Origin: Planctomycetota bacterium
GTDB taxonomy: Bacteria > Planctomycetota > Planctomycetia > Gemmatales > Gemmataceae
Direction of reading: 5' to 3'
Assembly (NCBI GenBank): GCA_016195405.1
Contig: JACPZP010000045.1
Span: 17,485 to 81,484, forward strand
DNA: 64,000 nt
Shown: one piece after another, positions 15,605 to 29,600 of the stretch
Layout of the letters: every line of letters begins with the position of its first letter
Numbering within the stretch: the first letter of the stretch is position 1
Translations under genes and position numbers: made by a program
The notes under the pieces: generated by a model
What the model saw: only the letters and a program-made list of their open reading frames with translations
The model's database searches: none
What the model was told of the DNA's origin: nothing

Positions 15605-17129
15605 CGTGGTTAAGGAGCAGACCGGGAATCATGCGGCTGTTTTGTTGCAGCGGAAAGGCGACGGCGCGCCCGGAAGATCGTCTTGGAGCCGACGCCCACA
15701 GCGGTCGCGAAAGCGACGAGTTTTTCATGCTGCCCGACCCGGCCACGACGCCGGGACGGCCGTGGGCACAGGTGGGATTCGGCTTCGCCCATTTCCACAA
15801 GGGCTGCTGCCATTTCGGTCTGGGAGAGCTTGCCGATGCGGTTGCGGAAGCACGCTGGACGTTTGCTTCTAGCGCCCGCCTGGGGGACTCGCGGACAATG
15901 TGCTCCAGTTGGCTCTGGGCGCGGGCCACGCGCGGCAACTTCCCCTTCGGAGAATTGAAGAGTTGCATTCCATGCCGTCCGGATGACATTATGTCGACGG
16001 TGCATGCCCTCCTGGCGGAGGGTCTTTGGCACACCTTCCACGGCCGCACCGAGGAGGCGCTCGGGGTTTATGAACGCGCCGCCGGCATGGTCCGGAAGTC
16101 GCTGTGCGTGAATTCCCACACGATTCTGGTGATGCCGATGCTGGCCTCCGGTCTGCGTCTCCACGCCGATGCGATTGAGAACACGGATTCGCAAAAAGCC
16201 GGACAGCTCCGAGCGCGTGCGCTGCCGGTCGCGAAGTGGGCCACGCGTTTCACTTGGTTATTTCCCGCGGCCTACCCCCTGGCGCTTCGCGAGCGGGCGC
16301 TGATCCTCTCTGCCTGTGGCAAGACGAAACAGGCCCTGAAGTGCGCCGACAAGAGCTGCGCCGTCGCCGAGGCCCAAAAGGCGAAATACGAGCATGCCCA
16401 ATCGCTCTGGTGCGCGGCAAGCTGGCCAAGGCATTGGGATTGCCTGAAGCCGACGAGCAAATCCGCACGGCTGAGACCGCCATCGATGCCATTGAGCGCC
16501 CGGTGCGAGAGGCGGCGACTCGCCAGGCAGTCGGTTCCACGCCCGCGTTCCAGCACGACGTTGTCGAGCAAAAGTCAGCGGAGCCGGCCAAACCAACTGA
16601 GTCCAACGTGCCGGTCGCATCACGCCGCAGCCGAGTTGGCCTGGTCGTGGCGGTGCTGGCGGCGCTGGCCGGCGCAGTGCTGCTTGGCCACGTGCTCGGT
16701 TGGTGTGCCGGCTACGTCATTGGCTTCGCGAGTGGAGCGATCGCGGGCAACTTGCAAGCTGGCACGGGTGCTGGCGTTGGCCTGGGCGCCGCTATCGGCC
16801 GTGTTGTCTTCCCAATGCTGATGCTAGCCGGTTGGTTTTTGGTGCGCTGGGGAAGGCGCCATTACGAGGCCACGGCACCGTGGCGCCCTGGAGCGAAACC
16901 GATGCCAGCGCCCGCCATGGTCCGGCATGGCCTGTTCCTGCTGGTCGGCGTGATGCTACTGAGCCTGTGGATGATACCGACCGCGCTAGGAATTGGCCTC
17001 GGGACCGTGCTGGCCAGCTTCATCGGCGGCGACTCGGGTCCGTGGGCAACCGTGTTACCCGCTTTGGGCGGAGCATTTGGACTGGCGCTGCCCTTCGAGC
17101 TCTGGCGATTGCCACGGAAGGCCCACTGA
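15605..17129 (+). pseudogene. C-terminal half of a kinase-type TPR/membrane protein, frameshifted
   Basis: From about 15605 one frame gives a helical repeat region with GELADAVAEARWTFASSARL, SRTMCSSWLWARATRGNFPF and FHGRTEEALGVYERAAGMVR. This resembles the C-terminal TPR part of large planctomycete Ser/Thr kinases or cyclases. Near 16410 the frame changes: one side ends KYEHAQSLWC, the other continues VRGKLAKALGLPEADEQIR. The second part ends with several membrane segments from about 16630 to 17100 (LVVAVLAALAGAVLLGHVLG onwards). The catalytic N-terminus is missing at the same place where the relaxase lost its head. Confidence 0.65.
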
Positions 17130-17158
17130 TCAGGGAACGCGAAAATGGCGGGAAAATG

Positions 17159-17222
17159 AAAAGGTGTCAGGACCCTTTTTAATAGGTGATACGGCTTATA
17201 TAGAATGGTCCTGACATCTTTT
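17159..17222. repeat. Palindromic REP-like element
   Basis: AAAAGGTGTCAGGACC (17159-17174) and GGTCCTGACATCTTTT (17207-17222) form a 16-bp inverted repeat with one mismatch, separated by 32 bp. Such GTGTCAGGACC palindromes with poly-A/T flanks are typical substrates of REP-associated (RAYT) transposases. It may also terminate transcription of the preceding gene. A related near-palindrome, GTCAGGTCCTGAC, lies at 17531-17543. Confidence 0.7.
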
Positions 17223-17308
17223 CTCCTCTTTGAAGGATCAGGCAGGAGCGATCCGTGCATCTGCCCCCCTCATCCTTCCATAGCACCATACTGCAAGGAG
17301 CGATTGCT

Positions 17309-17600
17309 ATGTCCGTACTCGGGTAATTGACGGAATTCGCCAAAAACCATAAGCCACAGCCTCAAGGGTATGTGAGTTTGGTACTGTGGGTCCCTGACAA
17401 AAACTCAGCCATAACAGTTTGATCTTGAACGGGTTATGTCGAAGAGCTGCCCGCCAAAGTGCGTGGCGGTGATGGCGGACAGGTGGGGCTCTCGACCTAC
17501 ACCGACGACTCCTATTCGTGGAGGAATAGTGTCAGGTCCTGACCCCGTTTTGAAACCGCCTTTAGGGAACTTGTCCACTTGGGCGGAGCGCCTTCGACGG
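17309..17600 (+). other. Unassigned remnant and intergenic sequence
   Basis: A good ribosome site (AAGGAG) precedes ATG at 17309, but a TAA follows after five codons. The same frame then reads LTEFAKNHKPQPQGYVSLVL, and another frame downstream reads ELPAKVRGGDGGQVGLSTYT. This looks like a short gene destroyed by point mutations. I cannot name it. The rest up to the giant gene contains only the GTCAGGTCCTGAC palindrome. Confidence 0.3.
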
Positions 17601-17602
17601 AC

Positions 17603-20600
17603 TTAAGAATCCGTGTCGTTCCAGAATTCGATTGCGGCTCGGTCGGTGACGGTGTCGAGTGCGCCGCCGTTGTCGGCGACTTGGTTGGCCCAGAACAGGT
17701 CAAGACCCTGGCTGCCGGTCAGTTTGTCGGCGTCGTTGTCATCGAACACCGTCTGGGTGGCGCCGTGGTTGCCGTCGAGGCGGAAGCCGCCGGTCAGGCC
17801 GGCGCCGTTCACGAGATTGGCGACACGGGAGTTATAGCAGCCGGCGCTGGTCCACTCCTTCATGATGGCGCAGAGCGCGGCGTCGTTGATGTCGTAGGCC
17901 GTGGTGCCGCCGATCAGGATGTCGTCGTCGGGGCCGCCCACGAGCCGATCGCTGCCTCTGCCGCCGATGAGCAGGTCCCGGCCGGCGCCTCCGATGAGCG
18001 TGTCGCAGCCGTCGCCGCCCAGGAGCACGTCGTTGCCGGCGCCGCCTTTGAGATGATCGTTGCCGGCGTCGCCGTAGAGCCAAGCCGGCACGGTGATGTT
18101 GCCGGCCACTTCGATGTCGTCGTTTCCTGCCTGGCCGAAGACAACGATGCGGCTCACGGGGCCATGGAAAGACTGCTCCCACCTGGAATGGGAATGGCCA
18201 TCGTGGCCCTCTTGCTCAATCTCGACCTTGAAGACCCCTGAACGGCATTCCCTTTCGATTTCGATTTCGTCGTCGCGCTCGGTGCCGCCGACGAACAGGG
18301 CGTTTTGGCCGGGATTGCACGGGTCGGGAAGCACGGCGGCCACGACAACCGCAACCTGCGTGGTGACCGTGAGACGGGCGCCGGCGCTGTTGGTCAAAGT
18401 CAATGCGACGGTATATGTGCCGGTCGTCGTGTAGACGTGGCTGCCCGAGACGGCGCCGGAGCCTCCGGCCTCGACGATCTCGCAGGCCGAGCTATGGTGG
18501 TCTCCCCAGTCAAACACCGCGGCGTGCCCGTCGTGACCGGGATCGGCGAACGGGGCAGCGAAACTCAGAACCTGGCCGCGAACGCCCTTGGGAGGACCGC
18601 TGAGCGGGCCAAGCGTCATTGCGGAAGAGCTGGTCACCGTGACATCGGCGCTGGCGGTTGCACTGTCGCTGTCCTTGTCCGTGATGGATACTCGAACGGT
18701 GAAGGCGGCGGATGGAGTAGGAGGGATACTCAAGTATTGGTGCTGGATGCCGCTGAAGGCCAGCACGCCGGCATTAAGGTCGATGGTCTGGACGGCGCCG
18801 TCGCCCCAGTCAATTACTACACGGTGCGTGTCGAGCAAGCCGGGGTCAGTGAACGTGCCTCTCAGCTCAATCGTATCGCCCACTTGGATTGTCGTCGCGC
18901 TCAGGGAAAAGGCGAGATTGGCCGGCGCCACGTTACGCACGGCCACGGCGAACGGCTCAGCGTTCCACGAGCCGTCCTCATCGGTCGCCGTCGCCAGGAT
19001 GGTGTAGCTTTTGGGGCCATCGGCGTAGTTGTGCACCACCGCCGACGGGTTGCCGGTAAGCGTATCGACCGTGCCGTCGCCCCAATTAATCCGCCAGTTT
19101 ACGATCGCGTCTTGGCCGGGGTCGCTAGCGGATAGTCCGAGCGTGTAGGTCGAGCCTTCATCGGTGGTCGCGGCCGCGGTCAGGGCCATCGTCGGGGCGA
19201 CATTGGTGATCGCGATGGCCGTCGTATAGTCGGTGAAGCCGCCGTCCTTGTCCGTGATCCGCGCTCGCACAGTACGGCTGCCGGGCCCATCGGCGAGGAA
19301 ACTAGCCGGCACGATGGCCGACGCCGAGGTGCTGTCAATGATCTCGAACGTGCCGTCGTTGTCGAAGTCGTAGCTGTAGCGGAATCCCGCGGCCGTGTCC
19401 GCAGAAGACGGATCGAATGGGTTGGTGAAGGCCACGCTGCCCGATGTTCCCTCCAAAACCTCGCCGCCATTGGCAAAGTCGGCGGTCGGAGCGACGTTGT
19501 TTATCCCGATCGTGGTCGTGTGGTCGGTGAAGCCGCCGTCCTTGTCGGTGATGCGCGCTCGCACGGTACGGCTGCCGGGGCCGTCGGCGAGGAAGCTCGC
19601 CGGCACCGTGGCCGACGCGGACTGGCTGTCAACGATCTCGAACGTGCCGTCATGGTCAAAGTCGTAGCTGTAGCGGAATCCGGCTTCCAAATCGCAGGAG
19701 GATGGATCGAATTGGTTCGTGAAGGCCACGCTGCCGGTGCTTCCCTCGTGCATGTCGCCGCCATTTGCGAAATCAGCCGTCGGATTGACATTCTGAACTG
19801 TCAGCGACGTGGCTTCGGAAAAGATGTCTTGGCCCTGGCTGTCCTTGGCACGTAGGCGCACTTGGAAGGTGCTCGGTCCATCGACGATGCCGAGCGCGTT
19901 GAGCTGGGCCCGGGTGAGTGTGGGATTCTGCCCGACGGCGTCGTCGAAGACGCCGTCGCCGTTGATGTCCCAGGAGAAATCGGTCGGATTGCCGCTGATG
20001 ATGGAGGCCGCAAGTTGGAGCGGCTCGCCTTCGAGCATCGAATACGGGCCGCCGGCGCTGATCTGGTCCGACTGTGTGCCTACTTCATCGTCCAGAATCG
20101 TGAGAGTCGCCGTGCTGTTTTCGTCGAGAATCGTGCCTTCAGTGGGATTCGACAGCGTCAAGACAATAGTTTCGTCGGCTTCGACCAAGGCGTCGTTGAA
20201 AATCGGAATGGTAATCGTTTGCCGGGGCGCGAATGCATTGATCGTCAGCGTTCCGGAGAGAGCAGTGTAGTCGGCGCCGGCGTGTGCCGTGCCGTCGTGA
20301 ATCGTGTAATCCACCGTATACGGAGCGTCGGGTCTGGCTGTGTTAGCAGGCGGAGTGCCGATCAGCTCGACGGTGACGGTGAATCCGGCGTTGGCCTCGG
20401 CGACGCGATAGTTCGTGACGGTGAACTGGAACTTGCCCGCCTTTTCGAAGATCGTCGCCGCTTTCGTATCGAGGCCTGAGATGGTCGCGCCGCCGGTGGG
20501 GTTGCTCAAGGTGACGAAAAACGTCTCGTCGCCCTCTACGAGAGAATCGCGTTGGATCGGAATCTGCACAAATTTGAGGTTCTCGCCGTCGGCAAAGGTG

Positions 20601-23600
20601 ATGGTTCCCGAGGCGGCGGTATAGTCAGCGCCCGCCGTGGCTGTGCCGTCGCTGGTGGCGTAATCGACGGTGACCACGCCGCTCGTGCCATGTTGACGTT
20701 CGACGCTAAACCCGACGAAGCCGCTGTTTTCGTTGGCCGCGCCAGCGTTGAGGACAAACTGGCCTGGCAAAAAGCTGTCATCGTCAAGAATCGTTACCTC
20801 GACTAGATCTAACCCCGGTTCGAGGAATGCGCCGCCAGTCGGATTGCTCAAGACAAGCTGGAACGTTTCCGGGCCCTCCAAGAGCGAATCGTGGAGAACG
20901 TGAATCGAAATGATCTTGCGATTCTCACCCGGCAAAAAAGTCAGCGTTCCGGCGGCGGCTTCATAATCGGCCCCCGGTGTCGCCGTGCCGTCGCGGGTGC
21001 TGAAGTCCACCGACAACGTGCTATCAAGGGGGCCGCGGCGAATCACTTCGAGAGGAAATGTGTCGAAGCGTTCATTTCCCCCAGCCGTGGCAAAGCGGAA
21101 GCCGAACGACCCGTTGCGATCTTCCTCATCCGTGATAGTCAAAACGGTGTTGGTAATCGGGCCCAGCGTGGCTCCGCCGGTGGGATTGCCCAGCGTTACT
21201 TCAATCGTTTCCGGGCCTTCGAATACCGAGTTGTTTTCATCGCTCGCAATATCGACAGGGATTTCCGCCGTCGTTTGGCCGTCCTCAAAGACGAGCGTGC
21301 CAAAGAAATCGAGATAGTCACCGTGCGTGGCAAAAGTAACTATTGGCGTCGCTGTGCCGCCGGAAACACGGTAATCGACGGTAATCCTGCCCTCGCTGCC
21401 GCCCGTGCGCGTGACCTGAATAACAAAGGGCTTAAAGTCAAGGTTCTCTCTGGTGGTGTAAGCGCCGCGGCTGAATTGGACTTGGCCGGCTGAGTCGTTG
21501 TCAGCGATCGTGACGACGGCCTCAGTGAGGCTTCCGAGACTCACGCCGCCGGGATTCATCAAACGAATCGTAAAGGTCTCGTCTCCTTCCGCGAGCGAAT
21601 CATCCTGAATCGGAATGGTCAGAGTCTTGCTCGTTTCGCCGTCGTTGAAAGTGAGCGTGCCGAACGCTCCGGTGTAATCGGGGCCCAACACCGCAGTGCC
21701 GTCGCTGGTCGCATAATCGACCGTAACGGTGCCCGCGGCTGAACCGGTCCGCGTCACGACAATGATCGCGGCGGCGCCGTTCTCGGTCACTACATAGGCG
21801 GGCGCCGTGAATTGGACCGAATCGGCCGCCGGCGCGACGGCCACCACGGGAACAGCCCTGGAGGATTGTGAAGTATTCCCTGCTTCGTCGGTTGCAGTCG
21901 CTGTAATCCATTGTCCAACGCCAACGGCAAATTCAAGTCTCTGGCGGAACGCAGCCAAACCCGTGGCATCCGTAATGACCAAGGTTGATTCCAGGACGTG
22001 TTGTCCTCCGCCGAAGCCGCTCGGTTGAAACGCATCGTTGGCGAAGAAGTCAAGTACATACGGGGTAAGTGGTGCGCCTTTGAACGATCCAAAGAGAATG
22101 GTTCCTTTGCTGTCGAACACGGCCGACCTCAGGACTGGAATGCCATCCAAAAAGCCGAGGCTGCGATCTTCCGCATAGCTTGACAGGACGTCGTTGATGC
22201 CCACGACGATGCCGGTTTTCCCATTACTGAAGATCACATTGCCCGGTACGGCGTTGCCGGTACTGAAGAGATCGTAAACGCCGTGACCGCCATTAAAGGC
22301 AATCACGTTGCCGCCGTCGGGAATGCCCGCGCCTGAATTCGGGCTTCCGATAAGATTGTTGCCGGCGATGTAACTGGACGCGATGATCGCGACGCCATCG
22401 CCCGCGTTTCCAAGATCAACGGTTCCGGTCACGTCGGTGCCGATCTTGTTCCCTTGCACGCTGTTCCCGGTCGCCATGTAACCCTGATAGAATTCCCCTG
22501 CGGAAGTGACGATATCTACTCCCGCGCCGCCGTTGGCGGAGATGACGTTGCCCTCGCCGGGCGAAGCGCCGCCGATGAGGTTGTCTTGGCTGGGAGCGTT
22601 GAAAGTAAAGATTCGAATGCCGTCGCCGCCGTTGCCGAGGCGCGCCGTTCCCGTGACATCCGTGCCGAGGTAGTTGCCTTGGACAACGTTTCCGTTCTTG
22701 AAGATTCTCATGCCTCCCAGAGTGTTGCCGGAAATTACATTGCCCGCGCCCGGCTCGGCGCCGCCAATCACAGCGCCGCCTTGTGCGTCCACGCCAATGC
22801 CATTGCCCAGGGCCACGGTTCCGGTGGGATCCGTGCCGATCAGGTTGCCCTGCACTCTGGCGCCCGGTCCCGCGGATAGGCCCAGGCCATTGCCTGAGAT
22901 GAGGTTGCCGGCGCCAGGCGTCAAACCGCCGATGGTGTTGACACCGACTAAGGTGCCGACGCCGACGCCGGTGCCGTTGCCCAGGGCTTTGGTATGGGTC
23001 ACGTCGGTGCCGATCCAGTTGCCTTGCACGACATTCTGGAAGCCGCCGACGGCAACCCCAGCGAGCGGATTGCCCGAAATCAGGTTTCCCGCTCCAGGCG
23101 TCGTCCCGCCGACAATATTGAAGTTGGCGTGGTCAATGATGACGCCGGAGCCTACGCCAAGCGCCAGGGTGCCCGTGATGTCGGTGCCGATGAAGTTCCC
23201 TTGAACGAGGTTGTGGTCGCCGCCGCGGATCTGGATGCCCACACTATAAGAAGTGGGAAAGAAGAAGCTCGGGCGTCCAACGATAAGGTTTCGTGCCGCG
23301 GCTGTGGTGCCGCCGATGAGATTGCCGTTGCCAAGAATTGAGACGGCGCCTGACAAGTATTTCGTGCCCGTGAGGTCCGTGCCAATCAAGTTGCCTTTCA
23401 CGACGTTGTTATTCGACAGGACCATGCCGAGTTCGCCCACGATGAGGTTGCCGGCGCCCGGCTCGACGCCGCCGATGAAATTGGAAGAAGCCGCGTCGAG
23501 AAGGATGCCGCCGCCGAAGCCGATGCCGGGGACGATCAGGGACACCGTGCCGGTCACGTCGGTGCCGATGTAGTTGCCCTGGATTCGGTTGCGGTTGGCG

Positions 23601-26600
23601 TGATCGAGGATGCTGCTGGTGGCGGGATCGAAGCCGTCGACCGTAAGCCTAATAATGACGTTTCGCGCCTCGGATGTAGTGCCGCCGATGGTGTTGTCGC
23701 TCGAATTCTCCACGAACAAGCCCGCAATCTGGTTGGGCAGCGCGTTGGTGCCGGTGACGTCGGTGTCGAGGAAATTCGCCTCGATGCGATTGACGCCGAA
23801 TCCCTTGATCATGATGCCGGCGCCGGAGCGGTCGTCGCGGTTTTGGTCAACACTAAAGCGATTGATGACCAGGCCGCGAACAATGCTGCCGCCGCCGGTG
23901 ATCGTGAGTCCATTGCCGCCGGTCGCCAACTTGGAACCTTCCAGCTCAACGAGTGGCAAGCCCCTGTAGCCCGGCTGCGTGGCGGCGTCGATGGTTACGG
24001 GATCGGTGATGACGGGCAGCTCACTCAAGGGCGAAATCGTCCGATTCGGACCGGGGATGTTGAACCGGATGATGTCCGGCCCGGGATGAGCGTTGGCAGC
24101 CAGGATCGCTTCCCGCAGCGATGTGTGCGTCTCGTCGGCGACGCCGTCGTTCACGTCATCGGTGGTATTGACCGTGAAGACGAGCGTTGACGGCACTGGC
24201 GGCACCACTAACGCTTGCGAAAACTCCGAGGTGGGGAAGTTCTGTTCCGCCGCATTTTGATACGTGGCCGTCGCAGTGATGAAAGCGCCGGCGGCGCTTG
24301 CGCGCGCGAAGCTTAGGTCGAACGTTGCCAGGCCGGCGGCGTCTGTGTGCACGGTGCTCGCGCGCAGGAACGACTGGCCTTCGCCGAAGCCAGACGCATT
24401 GGCTGCGTCGGAAACGTAGAACTCGAAGTTGAAATTCGAATTCGGCTTACTGTTGAACGTTCCCGTGATATGCGTCTGTCCGCCGTAGCTGACGACGCTG
24501 GTAAGGACCGGGAAATTCTGCAAGTCGTTGGGGCCGCCGTCGCCATCGCCGGCATCGTTTGGAGTCACGCCGTCGCCGCCCAGGTCGATGCCTAGCCCTG
24601 CATTGGCGAAGATCGAGTTCATTTGGATCGGGTTGGCTAGGCTATTTCTGATGTCGATGCCTGCGCCGGCGTTGAAGGCGATCGTGTTGCTCGCGGCCGC
24701 GGTGCCGTCGCCGATGTTATTGATGTTGGCGTTGTCGTCTAGCAAAATGCCGGGGCCTTGATTGCCGAGCGGGCTGACGCCGTCGGCTTGGGTGCCGACA
24801 TAGTTGCCGATCACGGAATTTAGGAGTCCCGACTGGCCGTGCATGAAGATGCCGCCGGCCGCATTGCCGGAGATGACGTTGCGGCCACCGGCATTGGAAG
24901 CCCCGATGATGTGGCCGAACGAATCGTCTATCTCAACGCCGAAACGGCCGTTGCCGAGCGCGATCGTGCCGGTGACGTCGGTGCCGATGAAGTTGCCGAC
25001 GATCTGGTCGGCGCCGCCAAACTCGACGTGGATGCCGTCGCCGGAGAAGCGATTGATGGCCAGCCCCTGAATCGTGGAGCTTCCCGCGGCGATGGTCAGG
25101 CCGTCCACTCCCGCTCCGGCCAGACTGCCATCCAACTCGATCAACGGCAATCCGTTGAAGCCAGGCTGCGTTGTGCCATCAACAATGGCGACGTCGGCAA
25201 TTGCCGGCAACGCGGAAAGCGGCTGGATTGTGAACGGTCCCGGGCCAGGAATGTCAAAGGAGATGATGTCCGTGCCCGGATTGTCGTTGGCGTTGAGGAT
25301 GGCCTGGCGGAGCGAGCCGGGGCCGCTATCGAGCGTGTTGAGGACGGTGAAGGCGTCGTGGAAGCCGGGGCCGCCGGCGTCTTCAATAATGCCGTTCGCG
25401 GTCAAATCATCATCGCCGCGGCCGCCGTCGACGAAATGAAGAGTGATAAAATCGCCAAAGATCTTGGCGCCGGTGTCGGTCGCTTGGTCGTAGCTCCAGT
25501 TGTACCAGTGCGGAAACTGCTTGTCCGGCGTCTTGCCGTAGCGCCAGTATGCGGTCGGGGTGTCAACTGTTAGCGGCAATTGCATATCAATGGCCACATG
25601 CTCGCCGGGCGAGAGGCCGACAACGGTGAAGTCAACGAAACCTAGGCCAAATTGCGTGAGCGAAGGGGCATCGTCTGGGGAAGGATTTTCCAGCGGCCGC
25701 ACATTTCGAAACTCTTGTCCCCCGGGCGCGACGAGGATGATTAGGGTGTCATTCAGCTCATCTTGAATTTGTGCCACGCCGGCCTGCAGGTCGTTGCCGA
25801 TGCCCTCTTCCATGACATCTGGAAGGCCGTCGCCGTCCGAATCAAGGACAATTCGCACGGGCTTGGAGAACTCCGAGGTATTGCCGCTCGGGTCCGTCGC
25901 CGTCGCAATCAGGTACGTAATATCCGCTCCCTCAACCTCGGTGTCATCGGGCAGAAGAATGTCGAAAAAAGCAATCCCGCTCGAATTCGTTTTCACATCC
26001 TTCTTTGACATCACAAACTTTTTCGCGTCGTCCTTGTTCTCATCGGAGCTGTCGCCCGCGAAAATCTCGATTGTGTAGATAGTATTGGCGGCGCTCTTGA
26101 GGGTGCCGACAACGTGGTAAGTTTTGTGGAGGACAGTTTGGATGACAGTATTGTGCACGGTGGCGAAGTTCAGTTCAGGGGAATTTTGCAGCAAATTGGG
26201 GCCGACATCTGCGTCCTTGGCTTCGCTGGGTTCGACCTCATTGCGACTTTCCGGTGCGAGGTCGATCCCCAGGCCGCCGTTGTCGGAGATTTGATTGTGC
26301 AGGATGGAATTCCCGTCCCCGTCTTCAACGAAGACGCCGGCGGCCGCGTTGTCGGAAATGCGATTGGCATCTGTTTCCTTCGGCCCGCCGATGCGATTGT
26401 GGGAAGCGCCTTGCCCGATCCACACTCCATGGCCCTTGAACTCCGTCCCTTCGAAGGTGGAGAAGCCCGTGCTCTCGGCGATTACGTTTCCTTGTACGGT
26501 ATTATCTTGCGCATCGGCGCCATAGATCGAAATGCCGCCGCCGTTGCCGCGGATCGAATTGCCGGGACCTTCGCCCACGACATCCGTCTCGCCGCCGATG

Positions 26601-29600
26601 GTGTTATGGCTTGCGTGCGCGATGACGACTCCATTGACGGCGTTGGCGAAGGCCTTGTCGACGCTTCCGGTCTTATCGGTCCCGATTAGATTCCCGACGA
26701 CTATGTTGCCCTTCGCTTGCTCCGAGATGAAGACTCCCTGCTTCTTGTTGGCCGAGATCAGATTGCCCGCGACGCCGCCGCCAACAAAGGGAAGATCGGG
26801 GAAGTCGAAGCCAATGAAGTTGTTCGAGGCGCCGCCGAGGATGGCAACGCCGCTTTCGCGGTTTCCCTCAGCGGCGCCGCTGCTGGTGACGCCGATGAAA
26901 TTCGAGGTCAGCGCGTTCTTGCTTGTGCCCGCTCCCGTAATGAGGACTCCGTTACGATTGCCGTGGATCCCATTGCCGTCGTGGGATTTTAACCCGCCGA
27001 TTAAGTTCTCCGACGCGCCTTCGCTGATCCTTACTCCTTCGCCGGCGTTGTTGAAAATCTGGTTGGTATTGACGGAGTTTCTCGTCGAGTCCGCTCCCGT
27101 GATGAGAACGCCATGGCCGCTGGCGCCGTCGGGATCGTTGTCGGACTGTTTTTTCGTAAAAGCGATGATGTTGCCAATGCCGTCCGGCTCGGGAGATCCG
27201 ATCACGTTATCGGGAGAGTCTTCGATCCTGACTCCAGAGCCCCGGTTGCCAATCGTGTCGATTCCTGCGTCATTGGTGCCGATCACATTGCCGAAGACCT
27301 GGTTGTTGTTGGCGCCATTAGTAAGGGTGATACCCGACTCTAGGTTACCGGCGATGACATTTTCACGGACGGTTGTGTTGCTGGCCGCGCCATTTTGCGT
27401 TGCGGTGATCAGGATGCCGTTGGAATTGCCCAGCCCCGTGCCCGCGTCCTTGTCCGTCCCGATGTAGTTGTTCCTGACCAGCGTGTCGGTCGTCTGTGGG
27501 CCCCCAATGGCGATGCCCGAATGCCCGGCGTCGTGGCCGGCGATGACGTTGCCCTTCGCATTCTCATCGCCTCCGATGATGCTGTCGGGCGAGTCGACAA
27601 TCTTGACGCCGTCGCCTTTGTTCTTCAGCGCCTCCGTGCCCGAGGCCTTGAGGCCGATGTAGTTGCTCTGCACGACATTGTGGAACTCGGCGTGGATGAT
27701 GCCGACGCCGTTAACTAGATTGGCGGAAATCACGTTGCGGCCAAACTCTCCCGGTTCGCCGACATAGTTGAAGGAAGCGGAGTCGGAGATGTGCACGCCG
27801 TCTTCGCCGTTGCCGGCCTCACCGGCGCCGTCCGTGGTGGTGCCGATGTAGTTTCCGAGGACCTTGTTCCCCGACGCGTGCTCGCCCTGAATGCGCACGC
27901 CGGATAAAGTATTGCCCGAAATGATATTTCTGGCCCCGGCGACATTGCCGCCGACGGTATTGTCGGGGGCGTCGTTGATAAGCACCCCGTTCTCCCCGTT
28001 GGGCCGCGGTCCGACGTCTTCCACGAAGCCGATCTTGTTGCCCTGCACGACGTTGTTCTTGGCGCCAGACCCCGAGATCATAACGCCGTTGCGTGCATTG
28101 AAGCCGATGACATTGCCGCGCGCCTCGGTGGTCCCGCCGATGATGTTGGAGGACGAATCCTTGATGAACACACCGTGCCGGCCGTTGCCCAACACCGCGG
28201 TGCCGGTGTAGTCGGTGCCGATGAAGTTGCCAATGATGTGATTACCGGTCGTCCCCACTGCGATCTGCAGGCCGTCCGCACGATTGGCGGAGATGGTGTT
28301 GCCGAGGTTTACCTCCAGCAGGCCGATGCTCAAAACATCGCCGATATAGTTTTCGGAGGGAGGCCCCCCCTGGTCCCCCACGATGTTGACGCCGACCCTG
28401 TTGGGCAGTTTGCTGCCAAGTACCCCGACGCCGATCAGGTTTCTGAGCAGCCGGTTGTTCTTGGAGCCGCTCCCAATAATGACGACGCCGTCAAGGACAT
28501 TGCCGCCGATGACGTTCCTGTCGCCTTCCTGGAAGCCGCCGAGGAGATTGTCGCTGGCGTTGTTGATGAGGATGCCGTTGGCGGCGTTGCCCAGTTCGTC
28601 GCCCGTGTCCGGCTTGCCATCCGGATCGTTTGTCGTACCGGTCTTGTCGGTGCCGATGAAGTTGCCGGAGACGACGTTGCCCGTCGCCGGGTCAGGAACA
28701 AGGGGCCCGTCCTCCGTGATGTCTTCGGGCTTGATATGAATGCCATTCCCCTCCTCCTCACGACCGGCGGAAATCACGTTGCGGTAGTTCTCGGTCGATC
28801 CGCCGATGGTGTTTCCCGAGGAACGGATGGCGATGCCATTTTTGCCGTTGCCCAACGGTTGCATTCCGTCGGCCTTCAGGCCGATCCAGTTTCCGAAGAC
28901 AGACGTGTGTGTCGAGAAACCGCCGAGGTAGATGCCGTTGTCTTCGTTCCCGGAGATAAGATTGCGCGCCAAAGCTACCGTGCCGCCGATGAGGGTTCCG
29001 GACGGCCCCGCGAAGATCGGGCCGCTGATAGGATCAATCGCGTCGGTGCGGAAGGCGTTGAGTATGATGCCCTGGCCATGATTGGGAATTGGTTCGTTGC
29101 CTTCCTTGTTGGTGCCGATGTAGTTGCCCTGGATAATAGTTCCCACGAGGCGCGGACCTTGAATGATCATGCCGTTTTGCATGTTGCCGGAAATGAAATT
29201 CCTGAAATCGGCCTCGTCGGCGCCGCCGATCACCGTGCCGGACACCACGACCTGCGGATCGTCGCTGAAGTTTGAGACGGCGATGCCGCTAAACGTGTTT
29301 CCCAATTTTCTTCCCGAATCGTCGTCTGCATCGCTTCTTTCGCCCGAAAAGTCTGTGCCGATGAAATTGCCTCGTATCTTATTGCCCGTGGCGCTGCGCT
29401 GTTCGGCCCGGATGTCGATGCCGCTGGCCTTGTTGGCCGAGATGACGTTGCCGGCGAACTCGGGCGTGACGCCGATGACGTTGTCGGAACCTTCAATGAT
29501 GCGTACGCCGTCTCTGCCGTTGAGGATCGGCTTGGCGCCGGATATGTCAACGCCGATTACGTTGTTCGAGATGGTGTTGCGCGTCCCCCTGTAAATTCGA

